A DNA stretch of 9,258 nucleotides from an uncultured Collinsella sp. (lineage in GTDB: Bacteria; Actinomycetota; Coriobacteriia; Coriobacteriales; Coriobacteriaceae): positions 1 through 9,258 of the forward strand of contig CABTZA010000069.1 of assembly GCA_902489225.1 (NCBI GenBank), written 5' to 3'. This document shows positions 1 through 6,530 of this stretch, piece after piece. Within the stretch, counting starts at the first letter, position 1. Every line of letters begins with the position of its first letter. Position numbers and translations under genes: made by a program. The notes below the pieces were generated by a model. It saw nothing but the letters and a program-made list of their open reading frames with translations. It made no database searches and was not told where the DNA came from.

Positions 1-321
1 CTCTTTGTGGGCACGCTTCCCGTTAAGGGCGGCAAGGCGTCCAAGTCGGGCATCCTCACGGGCTTTGCTACCACGTGCGCCCTGTTCGCCGGCCTCTACG
101 GCGAGCCGGCGATGGCGCTTGCCGACGACGTCGCCCGCGCCTGCCCGGCCGAGTGCTGGCTCAACCCCGTCAAGCTCATCTGCGACATGTTCAACCGCCT
201 GTATTTCTTTGAGAACCTGGGCCCCTTTGTCGTTCGCGCCGGCGCGCTGGTCCTTATGGCGCTGCTGTTCGTTGCCGCCGCCACGCTGACCTTTGGAAGG
301 AGCCGCTATGAGCACCTTTAA
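1..321 (+). CDS. ABC-2 type transporter permease, C-terminal fragment (5' end outside window)
   Basis: The frame is open from the first base and ends in TAA at 319-321, so only the last 106 residues are seen and the true start lies upstream. Two hydrophobic segments are visible. One lies around residues 18-34 (TGFATTCALFAGLYG), the other near the C terminus (VVRAGALVLMALLFVAAATL). Between them is a segment reading NPVKLICDMFNRLYFFENL, which has the shape of the conserved NP-x-K/xxI-x-D-xF-xxLY loop of ABC-2 permeases, and the protein ends in a short basic tail. The family moves substrates outward across the cytoplasmic membrane with a separate ATPase; the substrate cannot be read here. The next permease gene starts inside this one (14-base overlap), so the two are probably translationally coupled partners of one heteromeric exporter. 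A conserved membrane protein of another type is possible but less likely. Confidence 0.75.
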   Translation, partial: LFVGTLPVKGGKASKSGILTGFATTCALFAGLYGEPAMALADDVARACPAECWLNPVKLICDMFNRLYFFENLGPFVVRAGALVLMALLFVAAATLTFGRSRYEHL

Positions 322-1513
322 GACTGCGCTTCGCATGGCGCTGGCGCACCCGTTCTACCTGCTCATCTATACGGTGTTCATCTCGCTCATGGGCGTATTC
401 ATCGCGGCATCGGTGAGCTGGAACTCGTCGCAGCTCACCGAGTACGAGCCCTACGATGCCAACGTGATCGTGGTCGACCGCGACGACAGCGACCTTTCGC
501 ATGCGCTCACCAAGCACCTGGGGTCGCGCTTCGAGCTGGTCACGGGCGTTGGTGACGACACGTACGACCTTGCGGATGCGCTCGCCAAGAGCAACAGCGC
601 CAAGGGCAGCGCTGACTGCGTGTTCTTTATCCCGGAGGGGTTTGAGGACGACCTCGTCGCAGCCGCTCGCGCGGGGGAGGCCCTGCCCAAGCTCGACGTG
701 ACGTACGGCGCCGGCACCATGGCGGCGGCGCTTTCGTCTGCCGAGGCCTCGCGCTGGATCTCGCTCGCGGGTGCTGCGGCGGCCCTAGAGCCCGCCGCCT
801 CTAACGGCAGCGTCGCCAAGGCTGCCGAGCATGCGGCCGCCAAGCGCGCCGAGGTCCAGATCGAGCAGGTCAAGGTCGACTCGACGGCCGCCGCCACGCT
901 CGAGTCGTACTTCAACTTTGGCGCGTACGCGATCATCTCGTCGGTCATCGTGTCGGTGGGGCTGGTGTTCTCGGGCATGAACGAGCCCGAGCGCGTGCGC
1001 CGCATGGAGGCCGGCCCAATCTCCGAGCGCCAGCGCTCGCTTGCCGTGTTCGCGGCTGCTGCAGTGCTCACCGTCTGCATCTGGTTTGTGTCGAGCATGA
1101 TGGGCGTCGTGGGCTTTGCCGGCGCGGTTGCCGAGGTCGGCGTGGGTCGTGTGTGCTTGGCGCTGGCGGCGACGTTTGCCCTGGCGTGCACGCCTCTGGC
1201 CGTTGGCTTTGCGCTGTCGAGCCTGGGTGCGCGCGAGGAGCTGCTCAACGGCGTGGGCAACCTGCTTGGCATGCTCATGACGTTTTTGGGCGGCGCCTGG
1301 ATGCCGCTGTCGCTCATGGGCTCGGCCGTGCAGACCGCGGCGCATTTTGTGCCGACATATTGGGTGAACGACGCGATCAGCAAGGCGCTTGCCTCGGATT
1401 TGACGTCTGCCGTACTGGGCGACATCGCCTGCGATCTGGGCGTCACCGTGCTCTTCGCCGTCGCCATTGCCGCCGTAGGCCTGGCCCTCTCACGCGCCAA
1501 ATCCCGCGCCTAG
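308..1513 (+). CDS. ABC-2 type transporter permease (ABC2_membrane_3 / YhgE-like layout)
   Basis: This is a 401-residue integral membrane protein. The start is the ATG at 308, because GGAAGGAG (295-302) sits five bases before it; an in-frame TTG at 293 would lie on top of that ribosome site. The topology is typical of ABC-2 exporters with a large ectodomain. There is one N-terminal membrane helix (about residues 16-35), then about 165 mostly hydrophilic residues outside the membrane. A block of five helices follows (about 202-224, 246-268, 283-305, 316-337 and 375-396). The ectodomain carries the segment FFIPEGFEDDL, matching the 'IP-x-GF' element common in this family. The cytoplasmic loop after helix 2 (ERVRRMEAGPISERQRSLAVF) resembles the ATPase-contacting loop of ABC-2 permeases. 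It overlaps the preceding permease by 14 bases, so the two probably form a heterodimer. No ATPase directly follows in the same operon and the substrate is unknown. The family call is firm; the role is inferred. Confidence 0.85.
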   Translation: MSTFKTALRMALAHPFYLLIYTVFISLMGVFIAASVSWNSSQLTEYEPYDANVIVVDRDDSDLSHALTKHLGSRFELVTGVGDDTYDLADALAKSNSAKGSADCVFFIPEGFEDDLVAAARAGEALPKLDVTYGAGTMAAALSSAEASRWISLAGAAAALEPAASNGSVAKAAEHAAAKRAEVQIEQVKVDSTAAATLESYFNFGAYAIISSVIVSVGLVFSGMNEPERVRRMEAGPISERQRSLAVFAAAAVLTVCIWFVSSMMGVVGFAGAVAEVGVGRVCLALAATFALACTPLAVGFALSSLGAREELLNGVGNLLGMLMTFLGGAWMPLSLMGSAVQTAAHFVPTYWVNDAISKALASDLTSAVLGDIACDLGVTVLFAVAIAAVGLALSRAKSRA

Positions 1514-1542
1514 TCTGAAATAAATCCTAGGCCTCGCCCCAA

Positions 1543-1594
1543 AATAGTTCGCCAAGGTTTACTATTACGTTCATAAAGTAGTACGAGGCTAACA
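1543..1594 (+). promoter_or_regulatory. Putative promoter/operator region of the ABC-FtsX operon
   Basis: The 81-base gap after the permease pair is AT-richer than the flanking genes. It contains short dyads built on one theme: AATAGT (1543-1548) opposite ACTATT (1561-1566), and TACTA (1560-1564) opposite TAGTA (1579-1583). A possible promoter is TTCGCC (1548-1553), an 18-base spacer and CATAAA (1572-1577), but neither hexamer is strong. GAGG (1585-1588) lies six bases before the ATG at 1595. The gap and the AT shift support a separate transcription unit for the following genes; the exact promoter and any regulator are guesses. Confidence 0.35.
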
Positions 1595-2320
1595 ATGGGG
1601 GATACCATGGCAACGCAGGAAGCCTACGTCCAGGTTAAGGATCTCAAAAAGCACTACGGCGACGGTGATGCGCGCCTGACGGTACTCGATGGCATCGACG
1701 CGTCCATCAACCGCGGCGAGATCTGCGTCATGCTGGGGCCCTCGGGCTCGGGCAAGTCGACCTTTCTCAACCTGATCGGCGGCCTGGAGGATGCTGACGG
1801 CGGCTCCATCATGGTGGACAGCTGCGACCTCACGGTGCTCAAGCCTGCCGACCTGGGCGAGTATCGCCGCCGTGAGCTGGGCTTTGTCTTCCAGTTCTAC
1901 AACCTGGTGCCCGACCTCACCATCAAGGAAAACATCGAGGTCACGGCGCACCTGTCCAAAAACCCGCTCAATGTCGACGACCTGCTGCGTTCTCTGGGCC
2001 TCTACGAGCACCGCAACAAGTTTCCGCGCCAGGTCTCAGGCGGTCAGCAGCAGCGCTGCGCCATCGGCCGCGCACTCGTCAAAAACCCGGGCCTGCTGCT
2101 GTGCGACGAGCCCACGGGCGCACTTGACTACAAGACGTCCAAGGAAATCTTGCAGCTCATGGAGGATGTCAACCGCACCTACGGCTGCACCATCATCATC
2201 GTCACGCACAACGCCGCCATCGCTCGCATGGCCAACCGCGTGCTGCGCCTGCGCGACGGGCGCATCGTCGAGGATGAGCTCAACGAGTCGCCCATCGCGG
2301 CCGCCGAGCTCGATTGGTAG
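1595..2320 (+). CDS. ABC transporter ATP-binding protein (LolD/MacB/FtsE class)
   Basis: This is a 241-residue ATPase that would energise the FtsX-type permease encoded immediately downstream. All nucleotide-binding elements are intact: Walker A GPSGSGKST (residues 48-56), Q-loop Gln100 in FVFQFYNLVP, signature VSGGQQQR (147-154), Walker B LLLCDEPTGALD (167-178) with catalytic Glu172, and H-loop His205 in IIVTH. The FQFYNLVPDLT stretch and the DEPTGALD D-loop are characteristic of the MacB/LolD/SalX class that pairs with FtsX permeases, rather than of importers. Two starts are possible. The ATG at 1595 has GAGG six bases upstream. The ATG at 1607 (four codons later) has GGGGG five bases upstream. 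The first is reported; the second gives 237 residues. The gene is separated by 81 bases from the permease pair before it and by only 8 from the permease after it, so it belongs with the latter. The substrate (peptide, lipid or drug) cannot be told from the sequence. Confidence 0.95.
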   Translation: MGDTMATQEAYVQVKDLKKHYGDGDARLTVLDGIDASINRGEICVMLGPSGSGKSTFLNLIGGLEDADGGSIMVDSCDLTVLKPADLGEYRRRELGFVFQFYNLVPDLTIKENIEVTAHLSKNPLNVDDLLRSLGLYEHRNKFPRQVSGGQQQRCAIGRALVKNPGLLLCDEPTGALDYKTSKEILQLMEDVNRTYGCTIIIVTHNAAIARMANRVLRLRDGRIVEDELNESPIAAAELDW

Positions 2321-2328
2321 GCGGCGCC

Positions 2329-4995
2329 ATGACACCTCTCGCAAAACGTCTCCCGCGCGAGCTGCGCCGCAATATCGGCAAGTACCTGGGCATCTTTTTG
2401 CTTATGTGCGGAAGCATCGCCCTTACCTCGGGCTTTTTGCTCGCGGCGCATTCCATCGGTTGCCTTATCGACGACATGCGCGATGCGTACACGATTGAGG
2501 ACGGCCGCGTGACCACCTCCTTCGAGGCCACTAAAGACCAGCTCAAGGCCGCCGAGGACGCGGCCGACGACGTCGGCGGCGTCACGCTCTACAAGAATTT
2601 CTCCATCGACGCCATCATCAAAAAGACCGCCGGCGACGACGGCACCAAGCGCACGCTGCGCACCTATGCGCATCGCACCAAGGTCGATATCGCGTCCTAC
2701 TGTGAGGGCAAGGAGCCCAAGGCGGATGACGAGGTGGCCATCGACCGTGTCTTCGCCACCAACAACGACCTCGCCGTGGGCGATAAGGTTGAGCTTGAGG
2801 GCCGCACCTACATCATCTGCGGCATCATGACCCAGCCCGATAGCCAGGCGCTGTTCCTCAACAATTCGGACTTTACGGTGAACACCATCACGTACGGCGT
2901 GGCCGAGGTCACCGATGGCGGCTTTGCCGCGCTCGAAGATGCCGGCGGCGCACCCGCCTACACCTACTCCTTCACCTTTACCGATCGCGACCTCCCCACC
3001 GCGGACCGCATCGACGCCGAGCAAGAGATGGTCGAGGCACTGACCGACGCCGATGCGCGCGTGGACGATCTGATCGATGCCGATTCCAACCAGGGCATTG
3101 GCTATGCGCGCGACGACGTGGACGGCGACTCCATGATGTGGATGACGCTGCTCGACATCATCATCGTGATCATGGCGTTCGTCTTTGTGGTCCTTACCGA
3201 CGCCACCATCGAGGAGGAAAGCGCCATTATTGGCACGCTGCTCGCCAGCGGCTATCGTCGTCGCGAGATCGTGCTGCACTACCTTGCGCTTCCCGCCATC
3301 GTGGGCGTGGTCGCGGCGCTTTTGGGCACTGCGCTCGGCGTTGTGTTCTTTACCGAGCCCATGCGCAGCCTCTATTACGGTTCGTACAGCCTGCCGCCCT
3401 TCCAGGTGTACTGGAGCTGGGAGATCTTTGTGAAGTGTGCCGTGGTTCCCGCCGCCGCGCTCATCCTCATCACGCTGGTGGGTCTGCTTCGCAAGATGGG
3501 CAAGACGCCGTTGCAGTTCCTTCGTCACGAGGCGAGCGGCAAATCGGGCACCAAGCGCGGCCTGCAGCTGCCGGAGCGCATGGGTTTTGTTTCCCGCTTC
3601 CGCCTGCGTATCTTCCTGCGCAACCTGGGCAACTTCGCCACGCTCTTCGTGGGCATTGCGTTTGCCTCGCTGCTACTGCTCTTTGGCCTGGCGATTCTGC
3701 CCACGATGACGCACTACGCGGACAACCTCGAGACAAGCCTGGTCGCCGAGCACCAGTACACGCTCAAGGCGCCGCTGGAGCTCGAGGGCACTGCCGAGGA
3801 GCGCGAGCAGTGGTCGGCACTCGAGCGCTTGCAGTCGGTTGACGGCGCGCTGCTTTCTGCCGCTCAAGATGCGGACGACGAGCTTGACGACGCGGTCGAT
3901 GCCGCGCAGGCGGCTGCCGATGCCGCGACCAGCTCTCCGTCTGCCGAGAGCCTGGTCGCGGCGCAGGACGCGCTCGCCAAGGTCCAGGACAAGAAGGATG
4001 CGCTCTACGCGCGCCTTGACGATCTTGCCGATGCCCTCGGCTGCAACCGCGATGAGGCCATCGACCTGATCGACAAGGCCTCTAAGATCGACACCGACAA
4101 CGACGATATCCACCCGGTCAATACGACCGACAACGGCGCGGGCGCAATTGCACAGGCCGAGAAATACGCCATCTACCAGCTGCAATACGATCGCGGCGAT
4201 GGAAATGGCGAGGAGACGATTTCCGTCTACGGCATTTCATCCAATTCGCGCTATTGGAAAGACCTCAACGTCGGCGACGGCCGTGTCGTCTTTGGCGGCG
4301 GCCTACTCGACAAGTTTGGCTGGAACGAGGGGCAGGAGGTTAAGCTTCGCGACAAGTACGAGGGCAAGAATTATTCCCTTGAGTACGCGGGCAAGGACTG
4401 TGCCTGGGGCTCCAAGTCGGACATGAATATCTATATGAGTATCGACGACTTTAACGAGCTGTTCGGCAACGACGCTGCCTACTTTAACGGCTATGTGAGC
4501 GACGAGAAGCTCGACCTCGATGCTCGTTACTTTGCCGGCGACACCACGCCCGATGACATGCGCGCCGTGGGCGACCAGTTTATCGGCATGATGAGCGACA
4601 TGATCGGCATGATGGTCGGGCTCGCGGTGTTCATCTTCCTTCTGTTTATGTACCTGTTGACCAAGGCTGTCATTGACCACAGCGCCCGCTCGATTAGCTA
4701 CATGAAGGTCTTTGGCTATCGCGACGCCGAGATCTCGCACCTGTACATCCGCTCGATCACGTTGTGCGTGGCGGCGTCGCTCGTGCTGAGCCTGCCCGTG
4801 ATTATCGGCTCGCTCACGGCCATCTTCCGCTCGATGCTGCTCGCCTACAACGGCAATATCGAGATCTACGTGCCCGCTTGGTCCATGGCTGCATGCGTCG
4901 GCATTGGCTTTGCAACCTACCTGGTCGTGGCGCTGCTGCACACGCGTTCTATCAAGCGCGTCAGCCTGGCTGAGGCCCTCAAAGTCCAAGAGTAG
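2329..4995 (+). CDS. Two-module FtsX-type ABC transporter permease with acidic Ala-rich insertion
   Basis: This is an 888-residue membrane protein and the partner of the ATPase just before it. The ATG at 2329 is chosen: AGG (2319-2321) lies seven bases upstream and shares bases with the ATPase stop codon, suggesting translational coupling. A TTG at 2314 overlapping the ATPase gene is a weaker alternative. The architecture is two FtsX modules of four helices each. Helices are near residues 19-40, 270-292, 320-343 and 369-390, then 433-457, 760-783, 808-832 and 852-874. Large extracytoplasmic domains follow helix 1 (about 230 residues) and helix 5 (about 300 residues). Each module shows the family's cytoplasmic coupling motif, GTLLASGYRRREI in the first and YMKVFGYRDAEI in the second. 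Residues about 485-604 are an Asp/Ala-rich, probably helical insertion. Such proteins act as exporters or mechanotransmitters for peptides, lipids or antibiotics; the substrate is unknown. The last codon abuts a REP-like palindrome that contains the stop codon. Confidence 0.92.
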   Translation: MTPLAKRLPRELRRNIGKYLGIFLLMCGSIALTSGFLLAAHSIGCLIDDMRDAYTIEDGRVTTSFEATKDQLKAAEDAADDVGGVTLYKNFSIDAIIKKTAGDDGTKRTLRTYAHRTKVDIASYCEGKEPKADDEVAIDRVFATNNDLAVGDKVELEGRTYIICGIMTQPDSQALFLNNSDFTVNTITYGVAEVTDGGFAALEDAGGAPAYTYSFTFTDRDLPTADRIDAEQEMVEALTDADARVDDLIDADSNQGIGYARDDVDGDSMMWMTLLDIIIVIMAFVFVVLTDATIEEESAIIGTLLASGYRRREIVLHYLALPAIVGVVAALLGTALGVVFFTEPMRSLYYGSYSLPPFQVYWSWEIFVKCAVVPAAALILITLVGLLRKMGKTPLQFLRHEASGKSGTKRGLQLPERMGFVSRFRLRIFLRNLGNFATLFVGIAFASLLLLFGLAILPTMTHYADNLETSLVAEHQYTLKAPLELEGTAEEREQWSALERLQSVDGALLSAAQDADDELDDAVDAAQAAADAATSSPSAESLVAAQDALAKVQDKKDALYARLDDLADALGCNRDEAIDLIDKASKIDTDNDDIHPVNTTDNGAGAIAQAEKYAIYQLQYDRGDGNGEETISVYGISSNSRYWKDLNVGDGRVVFGGGLLDKFGWNEGQEVKLRDKYEGKNYSLEYAGKDCAWGSKSDMNIYMSIDDFNELFGNDAAYFNGYVSDEKLDLDARYFAGDTTPDDMRAVGDQFIGMMSDMIGMMVGLAVFIFLLFMYLLTKAVIDHSARSISYMKVFGYRDAEISHLYIRSITLCVAASLVLSLPVIIGSLTAIFRSMLLAYNGNIEIYVPAWSMAACVGIGFATYLVVALLHTRSIKRVSLAEALKVQE

Positions 4996-5076
4996 TCGTT
5001 GGGGACGTCCCAAAAAGGCTAGTCGCTGGGGGCACTCTTTCGCCACCCGGCAGGAAAGGGGCGTCCCCAACGACTA
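4993..5076. repeat. REP-like palindromic element with three copies of a 14-base unit
   Basis: The unit TAGTCGTTGGGGAC occurs at 4993-5006. A 12/14 copy, TAGTCGCTGGGGGC, follows in the same direction at 5020-5033, and an exact inverted copy lies at 5063-5076. The outer arms (4993-5011 and 5058-5076) form a 19-base-pair stem whose only non-Watson-Crick position is a G-U pair. The 46-base loop contains a small inner CTTTC/GAAAG stem. The left arm begins with the FtsX stop codon TAG. There is no T-run after the stem, so it is not a textbook intrinsic terminator, although such a stem could stabilise the 3' end of the ABC-FtsX mRNA. Resemblance to REP/BIME elements that are mobilised by RAYT transposases is inference; no transposase is in the window. 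Confidence 0.7.
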
Positions 5077-5086
5077 GGTTTCGCGC

Positions 5087-5117
5087 TTGACTTTGACCCT
5101 ACTCCAACGGGTACCAT
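5087..5117 (+). promoter_or_regulatory. Putative promoter of the DUF362 gene with 19-base spacer (MerR-type layout)
   Basis: A -35 box TTGACT (5087-5092) is followed by a 19-base spacer and a weak -10 TACCAT (5112-5117). Within the spacer, ACTCCAACGG (5101-5110) resembles the right half of many MerR-family operators. The opposite half, GACTTTGACC, matches the usual GACTTGGAGT half-site at 7 of 10 positions. Long spacers of 19-20 bases are the hallmark of promoters activated by MerR-type DNA twisting. No MerR gene is in the window, so the regulator would act from elsewhere. Confidence 0.4.
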
Positions 5118-5160
5118 CCTCTTATGTCTGTAACGCCATATAGACCGAGGGGATAGATCT

Positions 5161-6366
5161 ATGACCGCAACTGCACCCGCCGCACCCGCCAAGGTGTACT
5201 TTACGAACCTGCGCACGCATGCTCGCGAGAGCCAGCTCGACAAGCTCAAGCGCCTCATTCGCCGTGCCGGTATTGAGCAGATCGACTTTGAGAACAAGTT
5301 CGTCGCCATCAAGATTCACTTTGGCGAGCTGGGCAATCTGAGCTTTTTGCGCCCCAACTACGCCCGCGCCGTCGCGGACGTCGTAAAAGAGCTGGGCGGC
5401 AAGCCCTTCCTCACCGACTGCAACACGCTCTACGTCGGTAGCCGCAAAAACGCGCTCGAGCACATCGACACCGCCTACCAGAACGGCTTCACCCCGTATG
5501 CCACGGGCTGTCAGATTATCATCGCCGACGGCCTCAAGGGCACCGATGAGGCACTCGTTCCGGTCGAGGGCGGTGAGTACGTGCACGAGGCCAAGATCGG
5601 CCAGGCACTCATGGACGCCGACATTGTGATCAGCCTCACCCACTTTAAGGGCCATGAGCAGGCCGGATTTGGCGGCGCCATGAAGAACCTGGGCATGGGA
5701 GGCGGCAGCCGTGCTGGCAAGATGGAGCAGCACGCCGCCGGCAAGCCGAATGTCGATACCACCAACTGCGTGGGCTGCCACGCCTGCGAAAAGATCTGCG
5801 CGCACAACGCCGTCTCGTTTGACGACACCCGCGAGCGCGAGCTTGCCAACGGTAGTACTCGCACGGTACACGTGGCCGCCATCGACCACAATCGTTGCGT
5901 GGGGTGCGGGCGCTGCATTGCGGCGTGCAACCAGGACTGCATCAAGCCCGGCTATGACGCTGCGGCCGATGTGCTCAACTACAAGATCGCCGAGTACACG
6001 AAGGCTGTCGTCGACGGCCGCCCGAGTTTCCACATCTCGCTCGCTATGGACATTAGTCCCAACTGCGATTGCCATCCCGAAAACGACACGCCCATCGTCA
6101 ACGATATCGGTATGTTCGCGAGCTTCGACCCGGTCGCCATCGACCAGGCTTGCGCCGATGCCGTCATGGCATCCGAGCCGCTGCCCAACACCGAGCTCAC
6201 CGATAGCGCGGCCAAGATGGAGCATAACCACGAGCATCTGGAGGGCGAGCAGGCGCGTGACCCCTTCTGCATCACGCATCCCGACACCGACTGGCGCGCG
6301 TGCATCGCGCATGCCGAGAAGATCGGCTTGGGCACGAGCGAGTACGAGCTCATCGAGGTCAAGTAG
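5161..6366 (+). CDS. DUF362 domain-containing protein with two 4Fe-4S ferredoxin motifs
   Basis: This is a 401-residue, apparently soluble, cytoplasmic iron-sulfur protein of the DUF362 family ('uncharacterised Fe-S centre protein'). The start ATG at 5161 has GAGGGG (5147-5152) eight bases upstream. The N-terminal half (about residues 10-195) is the DUF362 domain, with family-like segments NKFVAIKIHFGELGN and LTHFKGHEQAGFGGAMKNLGMG. Two ferredoxin-type motifs are embedded: Cys203-206-209-213 and Cys246-249-252-256, with an extra Cys260. The residue after the fourth Cys is not the usual Pro in either motif (Ala and Asn). The C-terminal part contains NCDCHPEND (Cys302, Cys304, His305) and a region rich in His and Cys (His355, 357, 359, Cys370, His373), which could bind additional metal. 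Electron transfer is likely; substrate and partner are unknown. The gene stands alone between a REP-like element and a strong terminator, with its own promoter. Confidence 0.92.
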   Translation: MTATAPAAPAKVYFTNLRTHARESQLDKLKRLIRRAGIEQIDFENKFVAIKIHFGELGNLSFLRPNYARAVADVVKELGGKPFLTDCNTLYVGSRKNALEHIDTAYQNGFTPYATGCQIIIADGLKGTDEALVPVEGGEYVHEAKIGQALMDADIVISLTHFKGHEQAGFGGAMKNLGMGGGSRAGKMEQHAAGKPNVDTTNCVGCHACEKICAHNAVSFDDTRERELANGSTRTVHVAAIDHNRCVGCGRCIAACNQDCIKPGYDAAADVLNYKIAEYTKAVVDGRPSFHISLAMDISPNCDCHPENDTPIVNDIGMFASFDPVAIDQACADAVMASEPLPNTELTDSAAKMEHNHEHLEGEQARDPFCITHPDTDWRACIAHAEKIGLGTSEYELIEVK

Positions 6367-6413
6367 CGCCTATCTATTGGACAAAATAAGCGCCTTTATA
6401 GCGTAAGTTGAGC

Positions 6414-6452
6414 AAAAGCCGCCCACGAGCACAACGCTTGCGGGCGGCTTTT
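6414..6452. terminator. Bidirectional intrinsic terminator between convergent genes
   Basis: AAAAGCCGCCC (6414-6424) and GGGCGGCTTTT (6442-6452) pair perfectly over 11 bases. After one mismatch, the stem continues with CGAGC/GCTTG (one G-U pair) around the loop ACAAC. The arms begin with A4 and end with T4, so the hairpin gives a GC stem followed by a U-run in both directions. It ends the DUF362 gene (+), whose stop is 48 bases upstream, and also serves the convergent hydrolase gene (-). Confidence 0.92.
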
Positions 6453-6465
6453 CAGAAGTGCGGTG

Positions 6466-6500
6466 AAAAATCGAATACCGCCGACTACAAACCGATTTTT
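6466..6500. terminator. Weaker second inverted repeat, possible terminator of the hydrolase gene
   Basis: AAAAATCG (6466-6473) and CGATTTTT (6493-6500) are perfect complements separated by 19 bases. For a minus-strand transcript this is the first hairpin met after the hydrolase stop, 30 bases downstream, and it ends in a five-base T-run. The stem has only two G-C pairs, so it is probably weak alone and works in tandem with the stronger hairpin beyond it. Confidence 0.35.
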
Positions 6501-6530
6501 GGCAACAAAACCCCAGACGTTGCTTTTTGC

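Noticed and set aside
451..1500. A 349-codon minus-strand open frame over the second ABC-2 permease
   Set aside because: Its Ala/Ser/Thr/Pro-rich translation mirrors GC-rich codons of the sense gene; no ribosome site or domain supports it.
2179..3528. A 449-codon minus-strand open frame over the ATPase/FtsX junction
   Set aside because: It lies antisense to two genes with unambiguous motifs, and the product is His/Arg/Gly/Val-rich without membrane segments or domains.
5122..6312. A 396-codon open frame on the minus strand across the DUF362 gene
   Set aside because: It is a GC-bias shadow: the plus-strand frame carries intact ferredoxin motifs and a good ribosome site, while the antisense product has no recognisable domain and low-complexity Val/Ala/Gly composition.
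6502..6528. GCAAC-N12-GTTGC followed by T5, a possible extra plus-strand terminator
   Set aside because: The stem has only five pairs and lies beyond the much stronger terminator at 6414-6452, so it adds little and is probably chance.
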